DNA of 50,933 nucleotides from Nitrospiraceae bacterium (lineage in GTDB: Bacteria; Nitrospirota; Thermodesulfovibrionia; UBA6902): assembly GCA_003599025.1 (NCBI GenBank), contig QZIL01000106.1, positions 1 through 50,933 on the forward strand. The letters are read 5' to 3'. Position 1 is the first letter of the stretch. Each line of letters starts with the position of its first letter. The notes under the pieces were generated by a model that ran no database searches, was not told the origin of the DNA, and was given only the letters and a program-made list of their open reading frames with translations. Of the stretch, positions 32,622-39,378 are shown piece after piece. A program made the position numbers and the translations under genes.

Positions 32622-34694
32622 CTACTGCAAAAAAAAGCCTCCTATTGATAGCGCGCCACTGCTCATTGTTACATCCCCGTTGAGAATTGTATTCCCAATA
32701 CTGACTGAATAGCTGCAATCGTATCCACCGGACAGAGAAATGCTTATGTTACGGTCCACTATAAGATTGCCGCTCAAACTCCCGGCCCGGCTGCTGATAA
32801 CGGCCCCGTCTGCGGCATCGTCATAGGCATCCTGAAGAGTAGAATAATACCCACCCCCCATCTTTACAGGAGGAGTCTCACATCCCGACATACCTGCTGT
32901 TATGTAATCACTCCTTGTTAACAGTGACAGGCTTCCATCCCCGTCCCTGACTGTAAGGCAAACGCTGTATGTCCCTGCTTCATATGTATGAGACGGGTCC
33001 GAATCAGTGGAGTCGGTGACCGCATCACAATTAAAATCCCATTCATAAGTCAGAGGCTGATCATATCCTGAGGAACTGTTGCTGAAATACACGGTAAGCG
33101 GGGCTGTCCCTGTAACAGGATCCCCTGTGAAATGCGCATCCGGCACAGCGTCGGATATAGCGGCGGTTGCTGTTGCATATTCTGACTGGCCCGCATTGCC
33201 GCTGATCCTGAGCGTTATATCGTATAAGCCATTTGATGCAAAGTTATGCAGCTGTGTCGGAAACGCTGATGAGTACTCATAAGTCCCGTCACTGCCGATG
33301 TCCCATTCGTAACTGCTGATACAGCCACCTGAAGATGATGCATCAAGTATTACTGCCTGTCCTTCAGTACCGGTATAAGGGCCGCCTGCAGATGCAATTA
33401 ACTGCACCTGCTCTGCTGTCAGCTCAACCTGAATTATCTCTGTATCTCCGGATGCGGCGGTCACTCTTACAGTGCCGCTGTATTGTCCGGCAGGGAGTCC
33501 GTCAGGGTCGGCCCCTATGCTTAAGGATGAAGCCCCTGACACAGGCGCAGAGCCTGATGACGAAGACAGATTTATCCAGCTTTCATCCGTTACAGCAGTC
33601 CAGTCAAGCCCTGCTGTTCCGTTATTTACGATGTCCACATCCTGCAGACCGGGGACTGCACACTGTGAATCTGTGTAAGTTAAATTCAGCGGCGACACAA
33701 CCATGTTTGTGTATGTTTCTATTCCGAACACATCCACCCTGTTTGCTGTGAGTGAGGCTATATAAAGCTTGTTATTTTTACCGATAGTTATCCCGATCGG
33801 AATTCTCAGGGGGACATCCAGATCATATACGGCCCCGAGGTATACGTCAGTATCACCGTTTGCAGGATCGCCATCATCACCGTAAACAAGTGCAACATTG
33901 TAAAACGTATCAGTGACATACATCCTCCCATGATCGTCCATTGCCAGGTGCTGGGGCCTGAACATCTCCCCGCTGAGCATATCCATACCAAATTTGCTGA
34001 AGCTGCTTTTGAAACTGCCATCAGGATTGAACTTCTGAATACGTGCACCGTCCACCAGCGTACCGTATGAATCATATGTCAGCCCGTGATCAAGGACGGT
34101 AATCTCTCCTGTTGCATCCGATATCTCAATTGAGGTGGGCTTGCTGAATTTGCCGTCCGGGGTCGGCGTGGTCCCGCTTCCAGGCCCACCGATGAGACCC
34201 TCATAGAGGCCCTCGGCAGAATAAATTCTGACTATATGCGATCCCATATCAACAACGTAGACCCTGCCCGTGCTGTCGATCTCGATATCAGTGGGCTGGA
34301 CAAATTCCCCGTCACCTGCTCCAAGCTTGAACTGAAAACCTAAACCTGCGTCATAGACCGCCACATACCCTCCGGTCTTGTCTCCGACATAAATTCTTCC
34401 AAAGTCGTCGACCGCCACACTGACAGGGCTTTTAAAGCCCTGAATGGTCTGCTTAAGGATGCCGCCCTGACTATAAATATGTACGCGTTTATTTATCGAT
34501 TCTGCCACGTATAAGCTGCCATGTTTGTCCAGTGCTACCGCAGTCGGTGCATTTATCCCTGATGTGACCGGCTGGAGCCGGTCATAAACCGGCATACCGG
34601 CAGCCTGTAAGCTACGTACATTCCAGATGATCAGACAGAATGCCAGCACAGCAAGTACCGTCTGTCTCCATTTAGTATTTGTCTGTATCCTCAT
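32622..34694 (-). CDS. Secreted NHL-repeat / BACON-like / PKD protein
   Basis: A 690-residue exported protein: signal peptide (about 1-32, cleavage near LQAA), NHL beta-propeller repeats (about 45-320; PTAVALDKHGSLYVAES, PVSVAVDDFGRIYVGD, PTDIEIDSTGRVYVVD), a BACON-like Ig domain (about 330-430, VDIVNNGTAGLDWTAVTDESW) and two PKD domains (about 435-520 and 525-605, YEWDIGSDGTYEY and YEWDFNCDAVTD), then a short strand-rich tail. GAGGAAAA precedes the ATG. It lies between PilZ (17 nt) and the multiheme gene (58 nt). NHL proteins often sit beside extracellular cytochrome genes; a scaffold or maturation role is inferred. Confidence 0.87.
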   Translation of the reverse strand: MRIQTNTKWRQTVLAVLAFCLIIWNVRSLQAAGMPVYDRLQPVTSGINAPTAVALDKHGSLYVAESINKRVHIYSQGGILKQTIQGFKSPVSVAVDDFGRIYVGDKTGGYVAVYDAGLGFQFKLGAGDGEFVQPTDIEIDSTGRVYVVDMGSHIVRIYSAEGLYEGLIGGPGSGTTPTPDGKFSKPTSIEISDATGEITVLDHGLTYDSYGTLVDGARIQKFNPDGSFKSSFSKFGMDMLSGEMFRPQHLAMDDHGRMYVTDTFYNVALVYGDDGDPANGDTDVYLGAVYDLDVPLRIPIGITIGKNNKLYIASLTANRVDVFGIETYTNMVVSPLNLTYTDSQCAVPGLQDVDIVNNGTAGLDWTAVTDESWINLSSSSGSAPVSGASSLSIGADPDGLPAGQYSGTVRVTAASGDTEIIQVELTAEQVQLIASAGGPYTGTEGQAVILDASSSGGCISSYEWDIGSDGTYEYSSAFPTQLHNFASNGLYDITLRISGNAGQSEYATATAAISDAVPDAHFTGDPVTGTAPLTVYFSNSSSGYDQPLTYEWDFNCDAVTDSTDSDPSHTYEAGTYSVCLTVRDGDGSLSLLTRSDYITAGMSGCETPPVKMGGGYYSTLQDAYDDAADGAVISSRAGSLSGNLIVDRNISISLSGGYDCSYSVSIGNTILNGDVTMSSGALSIGGFFLQ

Positions 34695-34711
34695 AGCGTT
34701 TTCCTCATGAT

Positions 34712-35023
34712 TTATGCATGATCAATCCACCTGCCATGAACATATTCCGGCCTGCTTACTATCTCCACCCCTATGCCATTATCACAACAATCGGATTTCT
34801 TCCGGTGTCTGACCCTGACGAGCATGTTCAACACTTCCGTTTCCCTGCGGATAATAATCGGGAACAGAAGCCCCACCGGCAGATTCACCATAGTTCGAAT
34901 AAACATACCTCCACTCGATCCATCTGTTATTGTGCCTGAATAGAAAATCCCGCTGTAAAAAAAACTGATGTTTATTTTCAGCGGCCTTCTTTCAAAGACC
35001 CTTCTCTGGACCAGCCTGTTCAA
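34712..35023 (-). CDS. PilZ domain protein heading the cytochrome operon
   Basis: A 103-residue PilZ-like protein: QRRVFERRPLKI near the N-terminus supplies the RxxxR part and DGSSGGMFIRT the D-x-S-xx-G part of the c-di-GMP site. The start is TTG with AAGG about 10 nt upstream; the PilZ motif begins at once, so no earlier start is needed. It leads the operon PilZ / NHL-PKD / multiheme cytochrome, directly coupling a c-di-GMP receptor to electron-transfer genes, behind a sigma-54 promoter. Related to the PilZ protein at 19034-19438 (both share SFFY and the same motif order). Confidence 0.8.
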   Translation of the reverse strand: MNRLVQRRVFERRPLKINISFFYSGIFYSGTITDGSSGGMFIRTMVNLPVGLLFPIIIRRETEVLNMLVRVRHRKKSDCCDNGIGVEIVSRPEYVHGRWIDHA

Positions 35024-35078
35024 ATATTTATCAGCCTTCCAGCCTGAATGAAAATCGCAATTTATCTATCTATAAATT

Positions 35079-35094
35079 TGCAATCGCTGTGCCA
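35079..35094 (-). promoter_or_regulatory. Sigma-54 promoter of the PilZ/NHL/cytochrome operon
   Basis: Minus strand TGGCAC-N5-TTGCA, a full consensus match with GG-N10-GC. Predicted start near 35068, about 45 nt before the PilZ start codon. Confidence 0.85.
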
Positions 35095-35180
35095 GCATTG
35101 GAACACTTTAGAAACCGCAAGTTATCAATTTAATAAACAGTGGTCCTCTGACAGACATGGTCGCCTGACAGGCTTCAACC

Positions 35181-35193
35181 GGTCATTAAACCA
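35181..35193. promoter_or_regulatory. Candidate enhancer site between two divergent sigma-54 promoters
   Basis: GGTCATTAAACCA closely matches GGTCATTTGACCA at 38829-38841, which also lies upstream of a sigma-54 promoter. It is 87 bp from the -24 box of the minus-strand promoter and 65 bp from that of the plus-strand promoter. The rest of the gap (35095-35257) also has an AGTGGT/ACCACT inverted pair. Confidence 0.4.
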
Positions 35194-35257
35194 CTTTATT
35201 AAATCTGTGGACTTTAAACTTACCGATTAACAATGGATATCCAACAGGTGAATCTGC

Positions 35258-35273
35258 TGGCATATTCATTGCA
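35258..35273 (+). promoter_or_regulatory. Sigma-54 promoter of the 59-residue gene
   Basis: TGGCATATTCATTGCA, identical over 16 nt to the promoter at 21254-21269, GG-N10-GC spacing. Predicted start near 35284, about 45 nt before the ATG. Confidence 0.85.
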
Positions 35274-35328
35274 ATATTTATGTGAAAGCAATGGAATTTC
35301 TTCCATATAAAAAGAAGGAGGGCCCAAA

Positions 35329-35508
35329 ATGATACTCTTTATTCTGGGGCTTGTCATAGGTTCAATCGGAGGGATGATAATGATGGCGATGTTTCTGACC
35401 GGAAAAACCCGGGAATCAACATTTGATGACCGTATAAAAATGTGTGGTCAGTCAGGCAGTGCCGGAAACAGCAGCAGGCATGACAAAACTGTAAATCACA
35501 GCCATTGA
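35329..35508 (+). CDS. 59-residue single-span membrane protein
   Basis: Starts MILFILGLVIGSIGGMIMMA, one hydrophobic helix (about 2-23), followed by a polar tail with one Cys and several His (KMCGQS, SRHD, VNHSH). AAGGAGG lies 8 nt upstream of the ATG and a sigma-54 promoter 55 bp further, so expression is well supported. Helices of this type resemble short YtxH-like or DUF3789-like membrane peptides, but I cannot assign a family. It ends 45 nt from the convergent PAS gene. Confidence 0.7.
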   Translation: MILFILGLVIGSIGGMIMMAMFLTGKTRESTFDDRIKMCGQSGSAGNSSRHDKTVNHSH

Positions 35509-35553
35509 AACGGCAGCCTCACATTTCTTTTAATATCGTATTGTTAAATCGGG

Positions 35554-36303
35554 TCAGATCTCGGTGTTGAATACTTCAGCGTAGGCCTCGGGGCTCTCTT
35601 TTTTAAGGCAGTCAGGACATATCCCGTGAGTAAAAGACGCATCCGAATGTTCCCTGATGTAGGTTTCCACTTTCTTCCAATACCCCTGGTCATCGCGTAT
35701 CTTCTTGCACCAGGCACATATAGGGATAAGTCCTGTCAGGGTCTTTATCTTCCTGAGGGCTTCCTTGAGTTCGCGGATGAGGTTCCCCTGCACCTTCTCT
35801 GCAAGCTTGCGTGCGGCAATGTCCTTATTAAGTTTGTCATTGAGTCTTGATAGTTCTGATGTCCGTTCCCTCACCAGTTCTTCTAGGTGCTCACGGTATC
35901 TGTTTAATTCTTCCTCAGAACGCTTCTGCTCAGTAATATCATGCCAGATGGTTTGAAAGACATTCTTGCCGGAAAGGTTCAGTACCCGTGTGATAACATG
36001 GACGTCCCTTATCTCACCGTGCTTGGTCCTGTGCCTTACCTCAAATTCAGCGCTGCCTTTTTTCAGCACTTCCATTATGCTGGCCTCTACTTCCTGCGGG
36101 GACTGGAATGGATCAATATCAGAGATACGTAGCCCGGCAAATTCTTCCCTTGTATAACCGAGCTCACGATGGGCCGTTTCATTAAAGTCAGTGATATTGC
36201 CGGCGCAGTCAATCAGCAGAATGCCATAAGGGGCCTGCTCAAATATGGTACGGTAGCGCAATTCTGTCTCACGTAATTTATTCATATCAACAACACGGAA
36301 CAT
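35554..36303 (-). CDS. PAS sensor protein with C-terminal four-cysteine domain
   Basis: 249 residues: a PAS domain (about 12-130, RYRTIFEQAPYGILLIDCAGNITDFN with PAC end IWHDITEQKRSEEEL), a coiled coil (about 130-185) and a conserved C-terminal module IPICAWCKKIRDDQGYW...HGICPDCLKK (about 195-240) with two CxxC pairs, probably metal binding. This module occurs at the end of many signalling proteins, often after PAS or receiver domains (family knowledge). No kinase, cyclase or DNA-binding domain is present, so it probably acts by protein contacts. Start choice (36303 or the ATG at 36285) is uncertain; neither has a clear ribosome site. A sigma-54 promoter lies 120 bp upstream. Confidence 0.78.
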   Translation of the reverse strand: MFRVVDMNKLRETELRYRTIFEQAPYGILLIDCAGNITDFNETAHRELGYTREEFAGLRISDIDPFQSPQEVEASIMEVLKKGSAEFEVRHRTKHGEIRDVHVITRVLNLSGKNVFQTIWHDITEQKRSEEELNRYREHLEELVRERTSELSRLNDKLNKDIAARKLAEKVQGNLIRELKEALRKIKTLTGLIPICAWCKKIRDDQGYWKKVETYIREHSDASFTHGICPDCLKKESPEAYAEVFNTEI

Positions 36304-36423
36304 CAGGTAAAACAGAAAACCCTTGCATCATCGAGGTCAGCCACATTTGCCTCTTCAATTATGCGGGTGTATATACTTCATACTGCAATGCAGCAAACGA
36401 AGTCTAATATATTCCAGAGCAAA

Positions 36424-36439
36424 TGCAATCAATATGCCA
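36424..36439 (-). promoter_or_regulatory. Sigma-54 promoter upstream of the PAS gene
   Basis: Minus strand TGGCATATTGATTGCA, one base different from the 16-mer at 21254 and 35258. Predicted start near 36413, about 110 nt before the PAS gene. The 36304-36728 gap otherwise shows no supported gene; a diverged GGTCACTTAACA at 36477-36488 (minus) weakly resembles the GGTCATT enhancer motif. Confidence 0.75.
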
Positions 36440-36728
36440 GCACATACCGCAATTAATATCCTTTGATAAAACAGGATGTTAAGTGACCTGGTGGGAACAA
36501 TTATCCATTCACTGCGGGCAGCATCTGGTTTTTGCACCTGTACGTATCAGTAATTCCACCGGATGCAGTACCCGCTGCGGCCAGCCCTGCCTGTTAGCAG
36601 TCAGGACAAAACAGAATCTCAGGTCGATATCGTATGCGCCCTTTTATTAATTGCAATGATTCTGTAACAATATGAGAGACAGGCAAAATTCGGCGGGAGC
36701 ATCTGCCCTGCATGAAAGAACATATAAC

Positions 36729-38582
36729 ATGAAAGTCAGCCCTATACGCAATAAAATATTCCTTTGCATTTTTCTTGCTGTAATCACCCTTGCTGTTTAC
36801 TGGCAGACAGCAGATCATCAGTTTGTCAATTATGACGATGGAGTGTATATAACTGAAAATCCCCATGTAAAAGCAGGGCTGAGCATGGAAGGGACCAGGT
36901 GGGCATTCACCACCATGCACACCGGCAACTGGCACCCGCTTACGTGGCTTTCTCACATGCTCGATATCAGCATGTTCGGCCTTGACCCCGGCCCCCATCA
37001 TCTGATGAATGCAGCCTTTCACACGGCCAGTACCGTCCTGCTTTTCCTGCTTCTTCTTCAGATGACCGGGGCACAATGGCAAAGCGTCTTTGCAGCTGCA
37101 TTGTTCGCCCTTCATCCACTTCACGTGGAGTCTGTTGCCTGGGCCGCTGAGCGCAAGGACGTTCTGAGCGCTTTTTTCTGGATCCTGACTTTGCTGTTTT
37201 ATGTAAGATACGTGAAACATCCGGCACGTATCCGTTATCTCCTGACACTGACCGTTTTTGTCCTCGGCCTGATGTCCAAGTCAATGCTTGTGACACTGCC
37301 GCTTGTGATGTTTCTGATAGACTACTGGCCCCTGGGGCGACTGCAGTTCAGAAAGACGGACTCTGCACTGCAGCAGGGCCACAGTAACACGGCCACAAAA
37401 ACGTTTAACAGGCGGCTGATACTGGAGAAGGTGCCTTTTTTCGCGTTGTCTGTTTTAATAGGCATTGTAACGATATACGCGCAGCACAAAGGCGGGGCCG
37501 TTGCATCTGTTAAGTCCCTGCCCCTCTCTTTCCGGGCCGTAAACGCGCTCTGGTCATATGTTCTCTATATGGCCAGGATGGTCTGGCCGCTTGATCTTGC
37601 AGTTATATATCCCATCCCGTCCACGTTAACGCTATTGCAGGGGCTCCTTTCAGGCTTTCTGCTGGCGGGGATGACTGTCGCAGTGGCCATCCATGCGAAA
37701 AGGCATCCGTACTTTCTTACGGGCTGGCTCTGGTATCTTATAACACTCGTACCTGTCATCGGACTGGTGCAGGTCGGGAGGCAGTCCATGGCTGACCGCT
37801 ATACCTACATCCCGTTTATCGGTATTTTTATCATGATCGCATGGGGCCTTCAGATCATTGCAGGAGACAACCGCTTCCGTCGTACCGCAGTGTCTGTGGC
37901 CGCGGGTGGCACGCTCCTGTTCTTTACGGCCTGCACATGGCTGCAAATCGGCCACTGGAAAGACAGTGTGACCCTCTTCAGCCACGCAGTTAAAACAGTT
38001 CCTGATAATTATGTCGCACATGAAAGCCTCGGTTATGCCCTTGCAGAAAGAGGCAGACTGGATGAGGCGGTTTATCAATATTCCGAAGCGATCAGGATAT
38101 CCCCTGATTATGAGAGGGCACTTACGGGAATGGGTAATGTACTGGTCAAACAGGGAAAGATAAAAGAGGCAATCTATTATACAAACAAGGCTCTCGTTAT
38201 TAATCCTGATTCAGCGGAAGCGCATTTCAATATGGGATTTGCCCTCATGAATGAGGGCCGGGACAGGGAGGCCGCTCACCATTATTCCGAGGGGCTGCGT
38301 ATTGACCCGGAAAACGCAGAAATCCACTTCATCCTCGGCGTTATATCAGCTGAGCAGGGTAAATTTGATGAAGGCATCAGGTATTTCTCTGAAGCCCTGC
38401 ATTTGGCACCCGACTATGCAGAGGCACATTACAGCCTTGGACTCGTACTGCTTCAGCAGGGGAAGATAAATGAAAGCATTCGGCACTTCTCCGAGGCCCT
38501 GCGTATCAAACCTGATTTTGCGGAGGCGGGACATAGAATGAGGGAAGCCATTCAGCTCAGAAATGCTCCTCCTGGGAAATAG
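36729..38582 (+). CDS. GT-C-like membrane protein with C-terminal TPRs (copy 1)
   Basis: About 617 residues. The N-terminal 400 residues hold about ten helices and the conserved outside loop FVNYDDGVYITENPHV (DD near residue 36), then HPLHVESVAWAAERKDVLSAFF, the signature of a widespread GT-C/DUF1736-like family. Residues about 435-610 are five TPRs (AHESLGYALAERGRLDEAV and following). Such proteins are predicted polyprenyl-phosphate-sugar-dependent transferases, substrate unknown. The ATG at 36729 was preferred over one 19 codons upstream because the first membrane helix follows directly. A close paralogue lies inverted at 42666-44690. Confidence 0.85.
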   Translation: MKVSPIRNKIFLCIFLAVITLAVYWQTADHQFVNYDDGVYITENPHVKAGLSMEGTRWAFTTMHTGNWHPLTWLSHMLDISMFGLDPGPHHLMNAAFHTASTVLLFLLLLQMTGAQWQSVFAAALFALHPLHVESVAWAAERKDVLSAFFWILTLLFYVRYVKHPARIRYLLTLTVFVLGLMSKSMLVTLPLVMFLIDYWPLGRLQFRKTDSALQQGHSNTATKTFNRRLILEKVPFFALSVLIGIVTIYAQHKGGAVASVKSLPLSFRAVNALWSYVLYMARMVWPLDLAVIYPIPSTLTLLQGLLSGFLLAGMTVAVAIHAKRHPYFLTGWLWYLITLVPVIGLVQVGRQSMADRYTYIPFIGIFIMIAWGLQIIAGDNRFRRTAVSVAAGGTLLFFTACTWLQIGHWKDSVTLFSHAVKTVPDNYVAHESLGYALAERGRLDEAVYQYSEAIRISPDYERALTGMGNVLVKQGKIKEAIYYTNKALVINPDSAEAHFNMGFALMNEGRDREAAHHYSEGLRIDPENAEIHFILGVISAEQGKFDEGIRYFSEALHLAPDYAEAHYSLGLVLLQQGKINESIRHFSEALRIKPDFAEAGHRMREAIQLRNAPPGK

Positions 38583-38597
38583 TCAGGTCCTCACCGT

Positions 38598-38780
38598 TTA
38601 CAATTGATCTTTCGGTTTCAGACTTACGGGCCTGTCCTGTTTTGTCCTGTCCTTAAGTGCAAGAAAAACGAGGACTGCCCCGCCTATGCCAGCAGTCAGT
38701 CGGACTAATGCCCCTGATATCTGTGTAAGCTTTTTAAAGAGTCCTGTGCATTGAGTACATTCATTCTGAATTTTTTTCAT
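38598..38780 (-). CDS. 60-residue small membrane protein with CxxC
   Basis: MKKIQNECTQCTGLFKKL followed by one hydrophobic segment (about 24-44, SGALVRLTAGIGGAVLVFLAL) and a basic tail. AAGGAGC lies 6 nt upstream of the ATG, a good ribosome site. The N-terminal CxxC could bind a metal or act in redox. Convergent with the GT-C/TPR gene (15 nt apart). No family recognised. Confidence 0.6.
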   Translation of the reverse strand: MKKIQNECTQCTGLFKKLTQISGALVRLTAGIGGAVLVFLALKDRTKQDRPVSLKPKDQL

Positions 38781-38827
38781 TCTGCTCCTTTATGAATTAT
38801 ATCAGATACTGAACAGCTAAACAGGGT

Positions 38828-38841
38828 TGGTCATTTGACCA
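38828..38841. promoter_or_regulatory. Palindrome, candidate enhancer site
   Basis: TGGTCA-TT-TGACCA is a perfect 6-bp inverted pair 86 bp upstream of the -24 box at 38927, and matches GGTCATTAAACCA at 35181-35193. Confidence 0.45.
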
Positions 38842-38926
38842 GGTCAGGTGGGATACTTACAGAAACATGCTGCCTCGACTGAGAACTGGACATCCATCTT
38901 TTGAATAAAATCAACAAATTAACAAC

Positions 38927-38942
38927 TGGCAAAATAATTGCA
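38927..38942 (+). promoter_or_regulatory. Sigma-54 promoter of the 46-residue gene
   Basis: TGGCAA-N5-TTGCA with GG-N10-GC spacing. Predicted start near 38954, 26 nt before the ATG and just ahead of a duplicated CAGGAGATAAAAA ribosome-site unit. Confidence 0.8.
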
Positions 38943-38979
38943 GTAACTACTATCAGGAGATAAAAACAGGAGATAAAAA

Positions 38980-39120
38980 ATGGCAACCCTCACAAAAAAA
39001 GAGATAGTGGCCCAACTGAAGAGACTGGGGATAAATACCCTCAATGAACTCGATTCATATATGAGGGATTATGATGAGTATTGCAATGAATGTATGGGCC
39101 AGTCATTATCCAGCAATTAA
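38980..39120 (+). CDS. 46-residue small protein with CxxC
   Basis: MATLTKKEIVAQLKRLGI with a helix-rich first half and DEYCNECMGQS near the end. AGGAGA 6 nt upstream of the ATG is itself duplicated (38955-38978). A sigma-54 promoter precedes and a 9-bp hairpin follows directly, so this is a complete tiny transcription unit. No family recognised; the CxxC may bind metal. Confidence 0.72.
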   Translation: MATLTKKEIVAQLKRLGINTLNELDSYMRDYDEYCNECMGQSLSSN

Positions 39121-39150
39121 TGAGGTCAAAGTAATACTGAGTTGACCTCA
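39121..39150 (+). terminator. Hairpin after the 46-residue gene
   Basis: TGAGGTCAA (39121-39129) pairs perfectly with TTGACCTCA (39142-39150), starting immediately after the stop codon. The downstream tract is pyrimidine-rich but not a pure T run. Confidence 0.55.
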
Positions 39151-39378
39151 CCTCTCCCGTCTTCCTTATTATTTTATACTTCTCTTATTACATAATCGCT
39201 TGATTCACGGGCAGTCCTCCCCCCTCCAGAGACCTGCTATTTTTGCCTGACAACCAATATAATATCTTCAGACTTACTAAACCGTGCAGTTTGTTAATTG
39301 TAATATCCTATCGCATTTGTGAAGGTTTTGCGGCAAGTCCGCGTGCCGGTTTTATACATCGTTAAGGTAAACTCTCAA

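Noticed and set aside
36355-36537. 60-codon minus-strand frame with a hydrophobic segment
   Set aside because: GTG start without a ribosome site, and a near-consensus sigma-54 promoter for the PAS gene lies inside it; more likely non-coding.
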